A stretch of DNA of 64,000 bases from Gordonia alkanivorans NBRC 16433 (GTDB taxonomy: Bacteria; Actinomycetota; Actinomycetes; Mycobacteriales; Mycobacteriaceae). The notes below the pieces were generated by a model, which was given only the letters and a program-made list of their open reading frames with translations, made no database searches and was not told the origin of the DNA. This document shows, piece after piece, positions 21,103-30,200 of this stretch (the stretch's first letter is position 1; each line of letters begins with the position of its first letter). The translations under genes were made by a program, and so were the position numbers. Where the stretch lies: contig NZ_BACI01000092.1 of assembly GCF_000225505.1 (NCBI RefSeq), positions 18,091 to 82,090 on the forward strand, given 5' to 3'.

Positions 21103-21206
21103 GACCGTTCTCCGAGGCGCGTCGTGGCGAACGAGTGGACGATGGACGGGTGTCGGCGGACCGACATCGAGTCGAGGGGCATGGGCTGACCTCCGTGCGG
21201 ACAAAT

Positions 21207-21230
21207 ATCCCGGACGACAGTGTCCGGGAT
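21207..21230. promoter_or_regulatory. Perfect inverted repeat between divergent genes
   Basis: ATCCCGGAC, six bases, GTCCGGGAT. It lies between the small membrane gene and the DoxX gene, followed by an AT-richer stretch (21231-21270) that may hold the promoter. It may be an operator or a hairpin; the rest of 21103-21387 shows no gene. Confidence 0.5.
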
Positions 21231-21387
21231 CACATATGTATCACACATTTACTAGGTACCGCGACTAAATTTCGACTGTCGCCGCCCAAGGATGAGTCAG
21301 ACAAATCGCCCTCCCGGCCAGTCCTTGACCGCAACGGCCACGAACCACCGGGAACGCAACGCACACGTCACCATTCGAGGAGCCTGC

Positions 21388-21807
21388 ATGTCGGTCCTGT
21401 CCCCCACCACCGCCCGCCAGCCGTTGGGGCGCGCGATCGCCCGGATCGCGCTCGGAGCGATCCTGGCGATCGCCGGCATCGGTCATCTGACCGCGCAGCG
21501 CGAGGAGTTCCAGGCGCAGGTCCCCGACTGGGTTCCCTTCAGCAAGGACTTCGTGGTGCTGGCGTCGGGTGGGGTGGAGATCGCGCTGGGTGCGGCGCTC
21601 ATCGCCCTGCCGCGGCACCGCAAGATCGTCTCGTGGATCGTGGCGGCGTTCTTCGTCGCGGTGTTCCCCGGCAACATCCATCAGTACGTCGAGCACATCG
21701 ACGCCTTCGGTCTCGACTCCGACCAGAAGCGCCTGACGCGTCTGTTCTTCCAACCCGTACTGGTGCTGTGGGCGATCGCGGCTGGAACCGGGAAGCGTTC
21801 TGACTAA
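21388..21807 (+). CDS. DoxX-like membrane protein
   Basis: A 139-residue protein from the ATG at 21388, preceded by GAGGAG. Four hydrophobic segments (GRAIARIALGAILAIAGIGHL, DFVVLASGGVEIALGAALIAL, IVSWIVAAFFVAVFPGNIHQYV, LFFQPVLVLWAIAAGTG) and the motif HLTAQREEFQAQVP are typical of the DoxX/DUF4267 group. Family members influence membrane redox or thiol stress; no partner (such as SodA or SseA) is next to it. Confidence 0.8.
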   Translation: MSVLSPTTARQPLGRAIARIALGAILAIAGIGHLTAQREEFQAQVPDWVPFSKDFVVLASGGVEIALGAALIALPRHRKIVSWIVAAFFVAVFPGNIHQYVEHIDAFGLDSDQKRLTRLFFQPVLVLWAIAAGTGKRSD

Positions 21808-21815
21808 CCGTCTTG

Positions 21816-21850
21816 TAGCTCGAAGCCGCGGTCACCGCGGTTTCGAGCTA
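21816..21850. terminator. Bidirectional hairpin terminator
   Basis: Two 16-base arms (21816-21831, 21835-21850) with a TCA loop and one weak pair. It lies between the convergent DoxX and MFS genes and overlaps the MFS stop codon. Confidence 0.75.
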
Positions 21851-23332
21851 TGAGTTGGCTGCGCGTTCACGGGTGCAGGCGTCCTGGCAGGCGGTGTCCA
21901 CCCCGGACCGGACCTGCGGCCGGAAGCCCGCACCGGAGCTGATCGTCAGCGCGGCGACGAGCCCGCCGACGGCACAGAAGGCCGCGCAGATGTACATCGC
22001 TGTCCGGAATCCGTCGCCGAGCGGCTCGCCGGGCCCGGCGTCGATCCCGGCCACCGCGGGCAACACCGCCACGGCCAGCAGCCCGGCGACGCGAGCCACC
22101 GCATTGTTCACGCCCGACGCGGTGCCGGCGAGGGCGTCGTCGACCGCTCCCAGCGCGGCCGCGGTCAGCGGCGCGACGGTCACCGTCATGCCGAGCCCGA
22201 ACAGCAGGACGCCCGGCAGCACCTGGGCCAGGTAGTCCGTGCCCGGTTGCACGCGCGCCATCAACGCGAAGCCGCCGGCGGCGATGAGCGGGCCGACGGT
22301 CATCGGCAGCCGCGGCCCGGTGGTCTGGGCGAGCCTTCCCACGAGTGGAGACCCGAACAGCATGATGAACGTACTCGGGAACATCGCCGCGCCCGCTTCG
22401 AAGGCCGAGTAGCCCAGACTCTGCTGCAGTTGCAGAGCGAGCAGGAACAGCGCTCCGCCCAGCGCTGCGTACACCAGCAGCGTCGTCAGGTTCGCGCCGG
22501 TGAACTGCGACGAGCGGAACAGTCTCAGCGGCAACAACGGTGACCGCACGTGCGTCTCGATGACCGCGAACGCGAGAAGCACCGCCACACCCGCAAGGCC
22601 CGCGACGATCGTTCCGGTCGACCACCCGCGCGACGGGCCCTCGATCAGCGCGTAGATGACGCCTGCGAGACCGAGGGTCATCGTCACGGCTCCCGCGACG
22701 TCGAGCCGCCTCGGCGCAGACGGATCGCGCGACTCCGGCACATGTCTGATCGCGATGACCAGCGCACCCAACGCCAGAGGCACACTCAGGAAGAACGCCC
22801 AGCGCCACGACGCCGCGTCGACGAGCCAGCCGCCGACGAACGGCCCCAGTGCACTGGTCGCACCGGACATCCCGGCCCACAACCCCACCGCCGCACCACG
22901 ATCCGAGGGCGCGATCTCCGCGTTGATCAGTGCCAGGCTGCCGGGCACGACGGCCGCCGCGGCGACACCCTGGACGAGCCGGGCGACCACCAGCCATTCG
23001 ACGGTCGGGGCCATTCCGCAGCCGATCGTCGCCACCGCGAACATCGCCAGGCCGCCGGTGAAGATCAGCCGACGGCCATAGCGGTCGCCGGCGACGCCGC
23101 CCAGCAGCAGGAGTGAGCTCAGGGTCAGCAGATAGCCGTCGAGCACCCACTGTTGTCCCCGGAGTCCGGTGTCGAGGTCACGTGCGATGGCCGGCAGTGC
23201 GACGTTCACGACCGTGCCGTCGAGGAATGCGACGCCGGACCCCAGGACCGCCGCGACGATCAGCCATCGGCCCGCCGTCGACGCAGCCGGTATCCCGCCT
23301 GGGACTGCATCCGCCGGACGGTTCGCGGTCAT
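21848..23332 (-). CDS. MFS multidrug efflux pump, DHA2 (14-helix) family
   Basis: A 494-residue transporter with about 14 hydrophobic helices. It has the DHA2 start (SGVAFLDGTVVNVALPAIARDLDTGLRGQQWVLDGYLLTLSSLLLLGG), motif A GDRYGRRLIF and the motif C region GPFVGGWLV. Such pumps export drugs or dyes with protons. No regulator is adjacent. It is transcribed towards the DoxX gene and closed by the shared hairpin. Confidence 0.9.
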   Translation of the reverse strand: MTANRPADAVPGGIPAASTAGRWLIVAAVLGSGVAFLDGTVVNVALPAIARDLDTGLRGQQWVLDGYLLTLSSLLLLGGVAGDRYGRRLIFTGGLAMFAVATIGCGMAPTVEWLVVARLVQGVAAAAVVPGSLALINAEIAPSDRGAAVGLWAGMSGATSALGPFVGGWLVDAASWRWAFFLSVPLALGALVIAIRHVPESRDPSAPRRLDVAGAVTMTLGLAGVIYALIEGPSRGWSTGTIVAGLAGVAVLLAFAVIETHVRSPLLPLRLFRSSQFTGANLTTLLVYAALGGALFLLALQLQQSLGYSAFEAGAAMFPSTFIMLFGSPLVGRLAQTTGPRLPMTVGPLIAAGGFALMARVQPGTDYLAQVLPGVLLFGLGMTVTVAPLTAAALGAVDDALAGTASGVNNAVARVAGLLAVAVLPAVAGIDAGPGEPLGDGFRTAMYICAAFCAVGGLVAALTISSGAGFRPQVRSGVDTACQDACTRERAANS

Positions 23333-23485
23333 GCTTGCCTTCCCGACGCCTCGGGTCGCTGTCTAACCAGGGTCGGGGCCGGAACGCGTACGCGCAACCA
23401 CCGCCGGCGCGGGCAGACGTCAGCTCGACGGGCAGACTTCGATCGAGGTCTGGCAGTCGACGTGAGGTCGACCGGTGGCGGCAAG

Positions 23486-23998
23486 TCATCGCACGTTGGC
23501 AGCGACGGCGTCCACCTGCCCGACGAACTGGTGACCGCCGGTCTCGTGGCGGTGCAGCTGCACGTCCGGGAGCAGTGCCGCGTTGAGGTCCAGGTGCCCG
23601 ATCGGGACCTCCTCGTCGTCGACGCAGTGGTGCAGGGACAGCGCGACGCCGCGCGGCGGTTGTCCGTCGAAGTCGTACTCGTCGACGTCCCATCCGTCCG
23701 GCCCCCAGTTCGGCATCGCCAGGAGGACGGCGCGTCTCGGTCCGGCGTACCCCGGCTCGGCCAGCACATGGAGCAGGATCGTCGCGCCGAACGAGTGCGC
23801 GACCAGCAGGTCGTCGGCGCCCAACGTCGACAACCGGGTGCGCAGCGGATCCGCCCAGGCCTGCAAGGACATGTCGTCACTGGAGAACTCCGGCATGTCG
23901 ACCGGCAGGCCGAGGGCGTCCCCGAGACCGTCGGCGATCCGGCGGTCGTCGGTGAAACCACCTGCGCCGTGGATGAACAGCAGTCGTTGTGGGGTCAT
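23486..23998 (-). CDS. Small alpha/beta hydrolase (RBBP9/YdeN family)
   Basis: A 170-residue single-domain hydrolase. The oxyanion start LLFIHGAGG, the nucleophile elbow VAHSFGA, an Asp in the HHCVDDEEVP region and a late His in HRHETGGHQF give a plausible Ser-Asp-His triad. This small family has serine hydrolase activity with unknown substrates. It ends 57 bases upstream in sequence from the secreted protein at 24056-24409 and is on the same strand. The 150 bases between this gene and the MFS start carry no clear feature. Confidence 0.75.
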   Translation of the reverse strand: MTPQRLLFIHGAGGFTDDRRIADGLGDALGLPVDMPEFSSDDMSLQAWADPLRTRLSTLGADDLLVAHSFGATILLHVLAEPGYAGPRRAVLLAMPNWGPDGWDVDEYDFDGQPPRGVALSLHHCVDDEEVPIGHLDLNAALLPDVQLHRHETGGHQFVGQVDAVAANVR

Positions 23999-24055
23999 AC
24001 GGGTAAGGACCTGCCGCGAGGCGGTTTCTCACCGGCACTCACCCGCCTTGGTCGG

Positions 24056-24409
24056 CTACTTCGCCAGCTTCTCGGCCAGCCAGTCCACGGTCTGCATGCC
24101 GAACAGGTCGGTGCCCCAGCCGTAGAGGTTGGTGAGGAACCGGACCATGCTGGGCTTTTCGCGGCCGGTCAGGCGCGGCTCGGCGTAGAAGGGGTCGCCG
24201 GAGACGAGCGGATCGATGACCTCCTGAGGGCTGGCGAGACGACCGTCGCGCAGCGCGCCGACGACGAAGCCGTTCAACACCTCGTCGAGGCCCGGCGTCC
24301 GGTTGGGTGCGGCGGTGGCCGGTGCGACCAATCCGATACCCGACAGGACCAGAACCAGCACGGCCACGAGCGGGGCGCGTCGGGAGATGCGCGAGAAGGA
24401 TGAGATCAC
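24056..24409 (-). CDS. Small secreted protein, unknown function
   Basis: A 117-residue protein with a clear signal peptide (basic start, hydrophobic APLVAVLVLVLSGIGLVAP, likely cut near ATAAPN). The mature part of about 83 residues has no cysteine and no recognised motif. The GTG start overlaps the stop of a 26-codon ORF by four bases and follows a larger secreted-protein gene, so the two secreted proteins probably form one operon. Confidence 0.65.
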   Translation of the reverse strand: MISSFSRISRRAPLVAVLVLVLSGIGLVAPATAAPNRTPGLDEVLNGFVVGALRDGRLASPQEVIDPLVSGDPFYAEPRLTGREKPSMVRFLTNLYGWGTDLFGMQTVDWLAEKLAK

Positions 24410-24486
24410 TGGTAGGTCACCTTGATCGAGGTCAGGACCGACTGCATCAGCGGCAGCAGATTACGGGTGGGTCGGTGCGTTTCCAT
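24406..24486 (-). CDS. Possible 26-residue coupled ORF
   Basis: ATG at 24484-24486 follows the TAG of the larger secreted-protein gene with no gap, and its TGA overlaps the GTG of the small secreted-protein gene. The product would be METHRPTRNLL... ending VTYQ. The perfect fit between two genes is suggestive, but there is no clear ribosome site and the length is too short to judge. It may instead only be chance. Confidence 0.25.
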   Translation of the reverse strand: METHRPTRNLLPLMQSVLTSIKVTYQ

Positions 24487-25656
24487 CTACTCGAAGTACG
24501 GAGCCCTCATGGCTGCGCTCAGTGCCGGCCAGTTGTACTCGACCTGCTTGCGGTACTTCGGCAGAAGCTCGGTGGAGATGTAGACCCAGCGGTCCTCGTA
24601 GACCGACCAGTTCCATTCCGGCAGTGGCAGACTCACGATCACCTTACGGCCGTCGGGCGCACGGCCCGGCACCGTCAGCAGACGGATGTCGCGCGGCGGG
24701 ACCACACCGGCAACCGACGGCGCGGCCGCCACGGTGCTGCCGTAGGTCATCGCCTCGCCGACGTCGCCCTTGTAGTTGCGGGTGGCGTCCCACTGCTTCG
24801 CGATGACCTCGCCCTGTTCACGCTGCAGCAGTCGGGCATTGCCGGCCGCGACCGCGGCGGGTTCCTTGGAGGCGATGCCCTCCCAGGCGCGCATGATCTC
24901 GTCGTCGAAGAGGCCCGCGGCGTTCATCTCCCGGAGCGCCGGCAGGCCGCCCACGACGTACGCGCGATGCATCGGCATCAGGTCGGAGAAGATGTTCTTC
25001 TGCATCACCAGGATCTGGCCCTGGACCTGGCGCAGATCGTCGGCGGTGATCTGTGCGCCCACGCGAGCCAGCGCGCGCAGTCCGCCCGGCAGACTGTTGA
25101 CCGCTTGCGGTCCCGCGAGTTCGTTGGCGCGGGCCACGATCGCGTGTGCGACGGGCTGCAGCCGGCTGAACTCGAAGATCTCGGTGGCGTCCTTGTAGTC
25201 GAGCAGGCCACCGCCGAAGTCGCCGCCGACCAGGCCGCCCATCCCGGCCCACTGCAGTTCGCGATGCGCGAGCTGCAGATCCTCGTAGTAGCGGTAGGAC
25301 TTCAGCAGATTCTGATGATTGGCGCCGACGCCGTCGCGCGGGTTCCACGATGCGAGGTCGATGCCGGCGCGAGTCGTGGTCTCGACAAGCCAGTACTGGA
25401 ACAGCAACGCCTCATACGACGACGGGTCGAGTCCGCGATCGCGGGCCTGGTCGACCAACCGCTGCAGAGTGCTGGCATCCGTCGGCAGCGCCGGGTGCAC
25501 ACCGCCCGGCCCCTGCGACGCATCACGATTGACCAGCGGCAGGTTCAGATACCGCGAGAGGGAGTCGGCGGTTGCCGAACCCCCGCCGACCAGCGAACCG
25601 AGCGCGACGACAACTGTCACCGCCGCGCAGACCGACACCCGTACGACCTTGTTCAC
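24487..25656 (-). CDS. Secreted or membrane-anchored protein, unknown function
   Basis: About 389 residues when started at the GTG at 25656, which has GGGAG four bases upstream; the frame also has an ATG at 25686. A hydrophobic signal (VCAAVTVVVALGSLVGGGSATA) is followed by a largely helical, soluble domain with YEALLFQYWLVETTTRAGIDLASWNPRDG and a C-terminal IRLLTVPGRAPDGRKVIVSLPLPEWNW. I do not recognise a family. It probably forms an operon with the small secreted protein downstream. Confidence 0.65.
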   Translation of the reverse strand: MNKVVRVSVCAAVTVVVALGSLVGGGSATADSLSRYLNLPLVNRDASQGPGGVHPALPTDASTLQRLVDQARDRGLDPSSYEALLFQYWLVETTTRAGIDLASWNPRDGVGANHQNLLKSYRYYEDLQLAHRELQWAGMGGLVGGDFGGGLLDYKDATEIFEFSRLQPVAHAIVARANELAGPQAVNSLPGGLRALARVGAQITADDLRQVQGQILVMQKNIFSDLMPMHRAYVVGGLPALREMNAAGLFDDEIMRAWEGIASKEPAAVAAGNARLLQREQGEVIAKQWDATRNYKGDVGEAMTYGSTVAAAPSVAGVVPPRDIRLLTVPGRAPDGRKVIVSLPLPEWNWSVYEDRWVYISTELLPKYRKQVEYNWPALSAAMRAPYFE

Positions 25657-25816
25657 GACGCTCCCGTTCAGGCCCCCGACCATCACGGCCGAATCACATT
25701 CGTATAACTGGAGGGAATCTAGTCGTTGATGTAGTCAGACGGCAATTCGACATCGGTAAATCGGGAGGAATCCCCCGAAATACGTTCGGCCGGACCAAGA
25801 TTCTGGCAGGAAGCTC

Positions 25817-26200
25817 TCAGAACAGCGCCCTGAGGCGCTCCAGGTCTTCCTCCACCATGCGGGTGTCCTGGTCGAACTCCGCGTCGGACATCGCCAGCTG
25901 CCGCAGAGTGAACACCACCTCGGCCCCCTCCGGATGGGGCAGCACGCGAAGCGGATTGTGCACGGTGTCGCCGTTCGGGAGGATCACGTCGTGGTCGACG
26001 ACCCCGAGAGTGTTCCGCGGAACGAACCGGATCGTCACGGTGCCCATCGGCGACTCGGCCAGGAGGTCGTCGCCGCGTCGGACGACCTCGGAACTCGCGA
26101 GTCCGGCCGCCCACTTCGGGAGATTGTCGGGATCGGAGACGAAGTCGTACACCAGGTCGGCGGACGCACCGATCACCGTGCTCACATGACGACTCCGCAT
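25817..26200 (-). CDS. SRPBCC family protein
   Basis: A 127-residue protein starting at the ATG at 26200 (MRSRHVSTV); an upstream ATG at 26233 adds 11 residues. STVIGASADLVYDFVSDPDNLPKWAAGL is the usual START-like beginning, and it ends with a charged helix (FDQDTRMVEEDLERLRALF). Role and ligand are unknown. It is divergent from the cutinase gene. Confidence 0.75.
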   Translation of the reverse strand: MRSRHVSTVIGASADLVYDFVSDPDNLPKWAAGLASSEVVRRGDDLLAESPMGTVTIRFVPRNTLGVVDHDVILPNGDTVHNPLRVLPHPEGAEVVFTLRQLAMSDAEFDQDTRMVEEDLERLRALF

Positions 26201-26274
26201 GGCGAACAGTATTCCGCGTTTGGTGGCACACATGACGGGGAACCTGGAATGGTCACGACTACGGGGGCCACCCC

Positions 26275-27075
26275 ATGCGAACCGCGACGACGAGCGACTC
26301 CACCACCGACGGGATCAGAATGAACCACGACGCGAACCCACGAACGACCCGGCCGACAGGCATGATCACCAGACTGGGCATCGTCGCCGCCTCCCTGATC
26401 GCGGCCGTCGCCGGGTCGGTGATCGCCGGGAGCCCGGCGGCCGAGGCCAGGCCGGGCTGCCCCGACGTAGAGGTCGTGTTCGCACGCGGGACCATCGAGC
26501 CCGCGCCACCGCTGGGGCTGACCGGTCTGTCGTTCGTCGAGGCCGTTCGGAGCCAGCTGCCGGGCAAGTCGGTGGCCGCCTACGGCGTCCCGTACCCGGC
26601 GAGTGACCAGTTCGGCAACCGCCTGAAGTTCGCCCGAACCGTCGCAGACGGGGTTCGTACCACCCAGAACCGCGTGAAGTATTTGTCGGCCAAGTGCCCG
26701 GGCACCAAGGTCGTTCTCGGCGGCTACTCCCAGGGCGCCGTCGTCGCGGGGTATGCGGTCCACGCCGGCCTGGACCTGCCGGCGCAGTACGCCGCCTACG
26801 ACCGTTTCGTCCCGCCGCCGCTGCCGGCGTCCCTCTCGCGCAACGTTGCGGCGATCGTCTTTTTCGGAGCCCCGTCGGATCGCTTCATCACCGACATCGG
26901 GGCGCCCCCGGTGCGGGTGTCGACCCCCTACCGCGGCAAGACGGTGCGCTACTGCGTCGCCGGTGACACCATCTGCGACGGCTCGCCGGTCGGCGGCCCG
27001 AACGCCCTGCACACGCTCTACTCGGTCAACGGCATGACGCTCGACGCCGCGCGCTTCATCGCCCGACGCGCCTGA
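26275..27075 (+). CDS. Secreted cutinase family esterase
   Basis: Up to 266 residues. The signal peptide begins near MITRLGIVAASLIAAVAGSVIAG, so the start at 26275 may be 15 to 29 codons too early (ATGs at 26320 and 26362). The mature enzyme has the cutinase pattern: CPDVEVVFARGT, the nucleophile in GGYSQG, Asp in CVAGDTICDG and His in ALHTLYS, with the usual Cys pairs. Mycobacterial relatives (Culp) hydrolyse lipid esters outside the cell. Confidence 0.88.
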   Translation: MRTATTSDSTTDGIRMNHDANPRTTRPTGMITRLGIVAASLIAAVAGSVIAGSPAAEARPGCPDVEVVFARGTIEPAPPLGLTGLSFVEAVRSQLPGKSVAAYGVPYPASDQFGNRLKFARTVADGVRTTQNRVKYLSAKCPGTKVVLGGYSQGAVVAGYAVHAGLDLPAQYAAYDRFVPPPLPASLSRNVAAIVFFGAPSDRFITDIGAPPVRVSTPYRGKTVRYCVAGDTICDGSPVGGPNALHTLYSVNGMTLDAARFIARRA

Positions 27076-27082
27076 CTGCCGC

Positions 27083-27748
27083 TCAGGGAGCGGAGCTCTC
27101 CCCCGCGACGACGCCCATCGTCCGGGAGACCAGCTGCGAGATACGCACGTCCCTGTCGTGATTCAGGTGTTCGAGCATCAGCAACCGAGCCTTCTCAGCC
27201 GATCCGCCGATGATCGCCGACAGGATCTGCTCGTGTTCGCTGACCGAACTCTCGAAGCTCTCGCGACCGGTCGGGGTGAACCACGGTGCACTGACCTTGA
27301 TCTGGTCGCGCAGGTCTCGTTCCATGTCGTAGATCGTCTGGTTGTGTGCGGCGCGGAGCACACTGTCGTGGAAGACGTTGAGCGCCTGCCGAATATCGGC
27401 GGGTTCGGTGTAGTTCGAACTCAGCGCCAACGCTTCCTTGAGTCGTGCGATGTCGACCGGCGTGTGACGCTCGGCGGCCGCCGCGGCCGCACTCGACTCG
27501 AGAATGGCCCGCACCTCGAAGATCTCGAGCATCTCCTCGTCGCCGCGGATACGCAGGACAAAACCCCGCGACGCCGCGACCAGCAGTCCCTTGCGTTCGA
27601 GCAGCCCCAACGCCTCCCGAACAGGGGTCCGCGACACCCCGAACTCCTCGCTCAACGCCTGCGGGATCAGTGTCGCTTCGGCCGGGTAGTGGCCGTGCGT
27701 CAGCCGCTCGTGCAGCGCTTCGTAGACCGCGTCGCGGGCGCTCTTCAT
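27083..27748 (-). CDS. GntR-family regulator with FCD domain
   Basis: A 221-residue regulator. The N-terminal winged helix (ALSEEFGVSRTPVREALGLLERKGLL) is of the FadR/FCD subgroup and the rest is an all-helical FCD effector domain with metal-ligand type His (in NVFHDSVLRAAH and SEHEQIL). These proteins sense organic acids. It follows the sulfurtransferase-monooxygenase-ThiM group on the same strand after a gap of 133 bases. A TGTATACA palindrome upstream of the first gene of that group fits the general GntR site and may be its target. Confidence 0.85.
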   Translation of the reverse strand: MKSARDAVYEALHERLTHGHYPAEATLIPQALSEEFGVSRTPVREALGLLERKGLLVAASRGFVLRIRGDEEMLEIFEVRAILESSAAAAAAERHTPVDIARLKEALALSSNYTEPADIRQALNVFHDSVLRAAHNQTIYDMERDLRDQIKVSAPWFTPTGRESFESSVSEHEQILSAIIGGSAEKARLLMLEHLNHDRDVRISQLVSRTMGVVAGESSAP

Positions 27749-27881
27749 CGGCGGTCACCTTCCGTGGGGTCGTGCGGGGCGGGCAGACGAACCCCTCGAT
27801 CCTCGCAGACAGACCGGCCGTGACACCGCACGTGTTGCGGTGGGCCCCCCAGCCGGTGACCGTGTCCGGGCGCGACAGGGC

Positions 27882-28763
27882 TCATCGTGGATGCGGACCC
27901 GTCACCAGCGGGAGTTCGGGATGAGCGCGCCACTCACTCATCGATCCGTCGTAGACACGAGGTAGCGGGTATCCGGCCTCGGCAAACGCCAAGGCGGCTC
28001 CGGCCGCGTTGATCCCGCCGCCGCAATAGAGGATCACCTCGGAACCGGCGTCGATCCCGGATGCCTGCAGTGCCTTTCGGGTTCGCTCGGTCGAGAACGT
28101 GCCGTCGTCGTTCAGCAGGTCGGGGTAGGGCACGCTCACGCTGCCGGGGATGTGGCCGGGACGTGCGCCGCCGGACTCACCGGTGTAGTCGGGGGTGCGG
28201 AGCGCACACACGAGCGTCGTGGACGATTGTTCGGCGACGGCCACCGCCCGGACCTCGTCCAGGTCGATGAATGCCCGGCCGGTGAGATCGCGTAGGTGGA
28301 CCTCGATGCGCGGTTCGGTGGTCTCACCCGATGCATCGCCATCGGCCACCGGGTACCCCTGATCCACCCACTGGGCGAACCCGCCGTCGAGCACCCTGGC
28401 CCGGTCGAAGCCGAAGGACCTCAGCACCAGCCACACCCGCGCCGCATACGCACCGCTGAGCTGGTCGTAGACCACGATCTCGTCCGACGGCGTGATGCCC
28501 AGTTGCTGTGCAGCCGAGGCCATCTGCGCCACAGTCGGCCGCGTGAAGGGGACCGCCGCCGCAGGATCGGAGAAGACCGCGAAGAGGTCGGCGAACCGCG
28601 CTCCCGGGATGTGGGCGGTGCGGAACACCTCACCACCGGGGGCGAACACGGTCTGCCCGTTGTCGTCGACCGAGCGTTCGACACTCGCGTCGAGGACGAT
28701 CGTCGAATCCAGCCGGCGATGAAGCCATCCGGCGGAGACGAGGGCGCTCTCGGTACCGGTCAC
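27882..28763 (-). CDS. Two-domain rhodanese-type sulfurtransferase
   Basis: A 293-residue protein from the GTG at 28763, which overlaps the monooxygenase stop by four bases (GTGA). Two rhodanese domains are present; the second carries the active-site loop CGGGIN with Cys247, the first is inactive. The family (SseA/CysA, 3-mercaptopyruvate or thiosulfate sulfurtransferase) moves sulfur to cyanide, thiols or proteins. Coupling to a DszA/NtaA-family monooxygenase suggests that it handles sulfur freed by that enzyme. Confidence 0.86.
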   Translation of the reverse strand: MTGTESALVSAGWLHRRLDSTIVLDASVERSVDDNGQTVFAPGGEVFRTAHIPGARFADLFAVFSDPAAAVPFTRPTVAQMASAAQQLGITPSDEIVVYDQLSGAYAARVWLVLRSFGFDRARVLDGGFAQWVDQGYPVADGDASGETTEPRIEVHLRDLTGRAFIDLDEVRAVAVAEQSSTTLVCALRTPDYTGESGGARPGHIPGSVSVPYPDLLNDDGTFSTERTRKALQASGIDAGSEVILYCGGGINAAGAALAFAEAGYPLPRVYDGSMSEWRAHPELPLVTGPHPR

Positions 28764-30136
28764 GCACCTGCCCCACCAGTTGCGGCGTCGGCGACGCTCC
28801 TGGCGCGGTTGCGCCATTCACCGCGTTCGGGGCGCGCGAGACCGAGATTCTCGCGCAGGGTGTCACCCTCGTACTCGGTGCGAAACAGCCCGCGCCGCTG
28901 TAGTTCCGGCACCACGAGGGTGGCGAAGTCCTCGAAGGCTGCCGGGACGTGCGTCGCCTGGATCATGAAACCGTCGGCCGCACCGGCGTCGAGCCACTGT
29001 TCCATCGTGTCGACGATGTCGGTGGCCGAGCCGATCATGTTGCCCTCGGTGCGGGCGCCGTACCAGCGCCCGATCTCGCGGACGGACAGGTTCTCCCGCT
29101 CGGCGAACTCCACGACCTCGCGGTAATGGCCTTCCACACCAACCACTTCGAGCGAAGGCAGCGGACCGTCGAGGTCGTACTTCGTGAGGTCGACGTTGAC
29201 GTGATAGGCCAGCCGCGACAGGCCCGCCTCGTGGTCGACGAGATCGAAGAACGCCTCGTGCTTGGCCTTCGCATCGCGGTAGTCGGTGCCGACGACGGTG
29301 GTCGCGGCGGGCAGGATCTTGAGCTGCTCGGGATCTCGACCGTGGGCTGCCGCGCGCTGCTTCATGTCCTGGTAGAAGGCGACCGCACTGTCGAGCGACT
29401 CGTGACTGCAGAACACGACATCGGCCCAGCGAGAGGCGAAGTCACGGCCCGTCGGCGACGCGCCGGCCTGGACGATGACCGGATAGCCCTGCGGCGGGCG
29501 CGGGACGCCGAGCGGTCCCTGAACCCGGAAGAACCGACCCTTGTGATCGATGGCCTCCACCTGATCGGGATGACCGAAGCGGCCCGACGCCTTGTCTCGG
29601 ATCAACGCGTCGTCGGACCAGGAGTCCCACAATCGGGTGGTGACCTCGAGGAACTCCTCTGCTCGCGCGTAGCGCTCCTCACGGTCGGGAAGCTTGTCCT
29701 GGTTGAAGTTCTGCGCCTCCGCATCCTGGAAGCTGGTCACGACATTCCACCCGGCGCGACCGCCACTCAGGTGATCGAGGGTGCCCATGCTGCGAGCGAG
29801 GTTGTAGGGCTCCTGGTAGCCGGTCGACATCGTCGCGGCCACCCCGAGTTTCGTGGTCACCGAACTCATCAGCGTGATAACCGTCATCGGGTCCAGACGC
29901 GGTGTGCCCGAACCGAATCTGACGGCCGGAGCGAAGGAGCCGCCCAGGCTGCGCGGTACGGCGAGCGCATCGGGCACGAACGCCATGTCGAAGCGCGCCG
30001 CCTCGAGAACCCGCGCGATGTGCTGGTAGTGCTCGGCGGTGAGGAAACCGTCACCGGCGTCCGGGTGCCGCCAACCGACCGTCCCCTGCGGGCCGGCGTT
30101 CATGAACGCGGCCAGATGAATCTTCCTGCTGGGCAT
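28760..30136 (-). CDS. LLM flavin-dependent monooxygenase, NtaA/SnaA/DszA subfamily
   Basis: A 458-residue protein from the ATG at 30136 (GGAG upstream). It shows the family features: HLAAFMNAGPQG near the start, AATMSTGYQEPYNLAR, FDxLS-like DHLSGGRAGWNVVTS, QAGASPTGRDFASRWADVVF and AFEDFATLVVPELQRRGL at the end. These enzymes take FMNH2 from a separate reductase and oxidise sulfones, chelators or other heterocycles. No flavin reductase lies beside it. The substrate is unknown; neighbours (ThiM-like and sulfurtransferase) hint at a sulfur-containing compound. Confidence 0.85.
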   Translation of the reverse strand: MPSRKIHLAAFMNAGPQGTVGWRHPDAGDGFLTAEHYQHIARVLEAARFDMAFVPDALAVPRSLGGSFAPAVRFGSGTPRLDPMTVITLMSSVTTKLGVAATMSTGYQEPYNLARSMGTLDHLSGGRAGWNVVTSFQDAEAQNFNQDKLPDREERYARAEEFLEVTTRLWDSWSDDALIRDKASGRFGHPDQVEAIDHKGRFFRVQGPLGVPRPPQGYPVIVQAGASPTGRDFASRWADVVFCSHESLDSAVAFYQDMKQRAAAHGRDPEQLKILPAATTVVGTDYRDAKAKHEAFFDLVDHEAGLSRLAYHVNVDLTKYDLDGPLPSLEVVGVEGHYREVVEFAERENLSVREIGRWYGARTEGNMIGSATDIVDTMEQWLDAGAADGFMIQATHVPAAFEDFATLVVPELQRRGLFRTEYEGDTLRENLGLARPERGEWRNRARSVADAATGGAGA

Positions 30137-30200
30137 CTCATTCGCTCCTTTGCGAGTGATCGGCGATGGGCGGTTCGGCAGACGTCGGAGGCGGTCGGCG

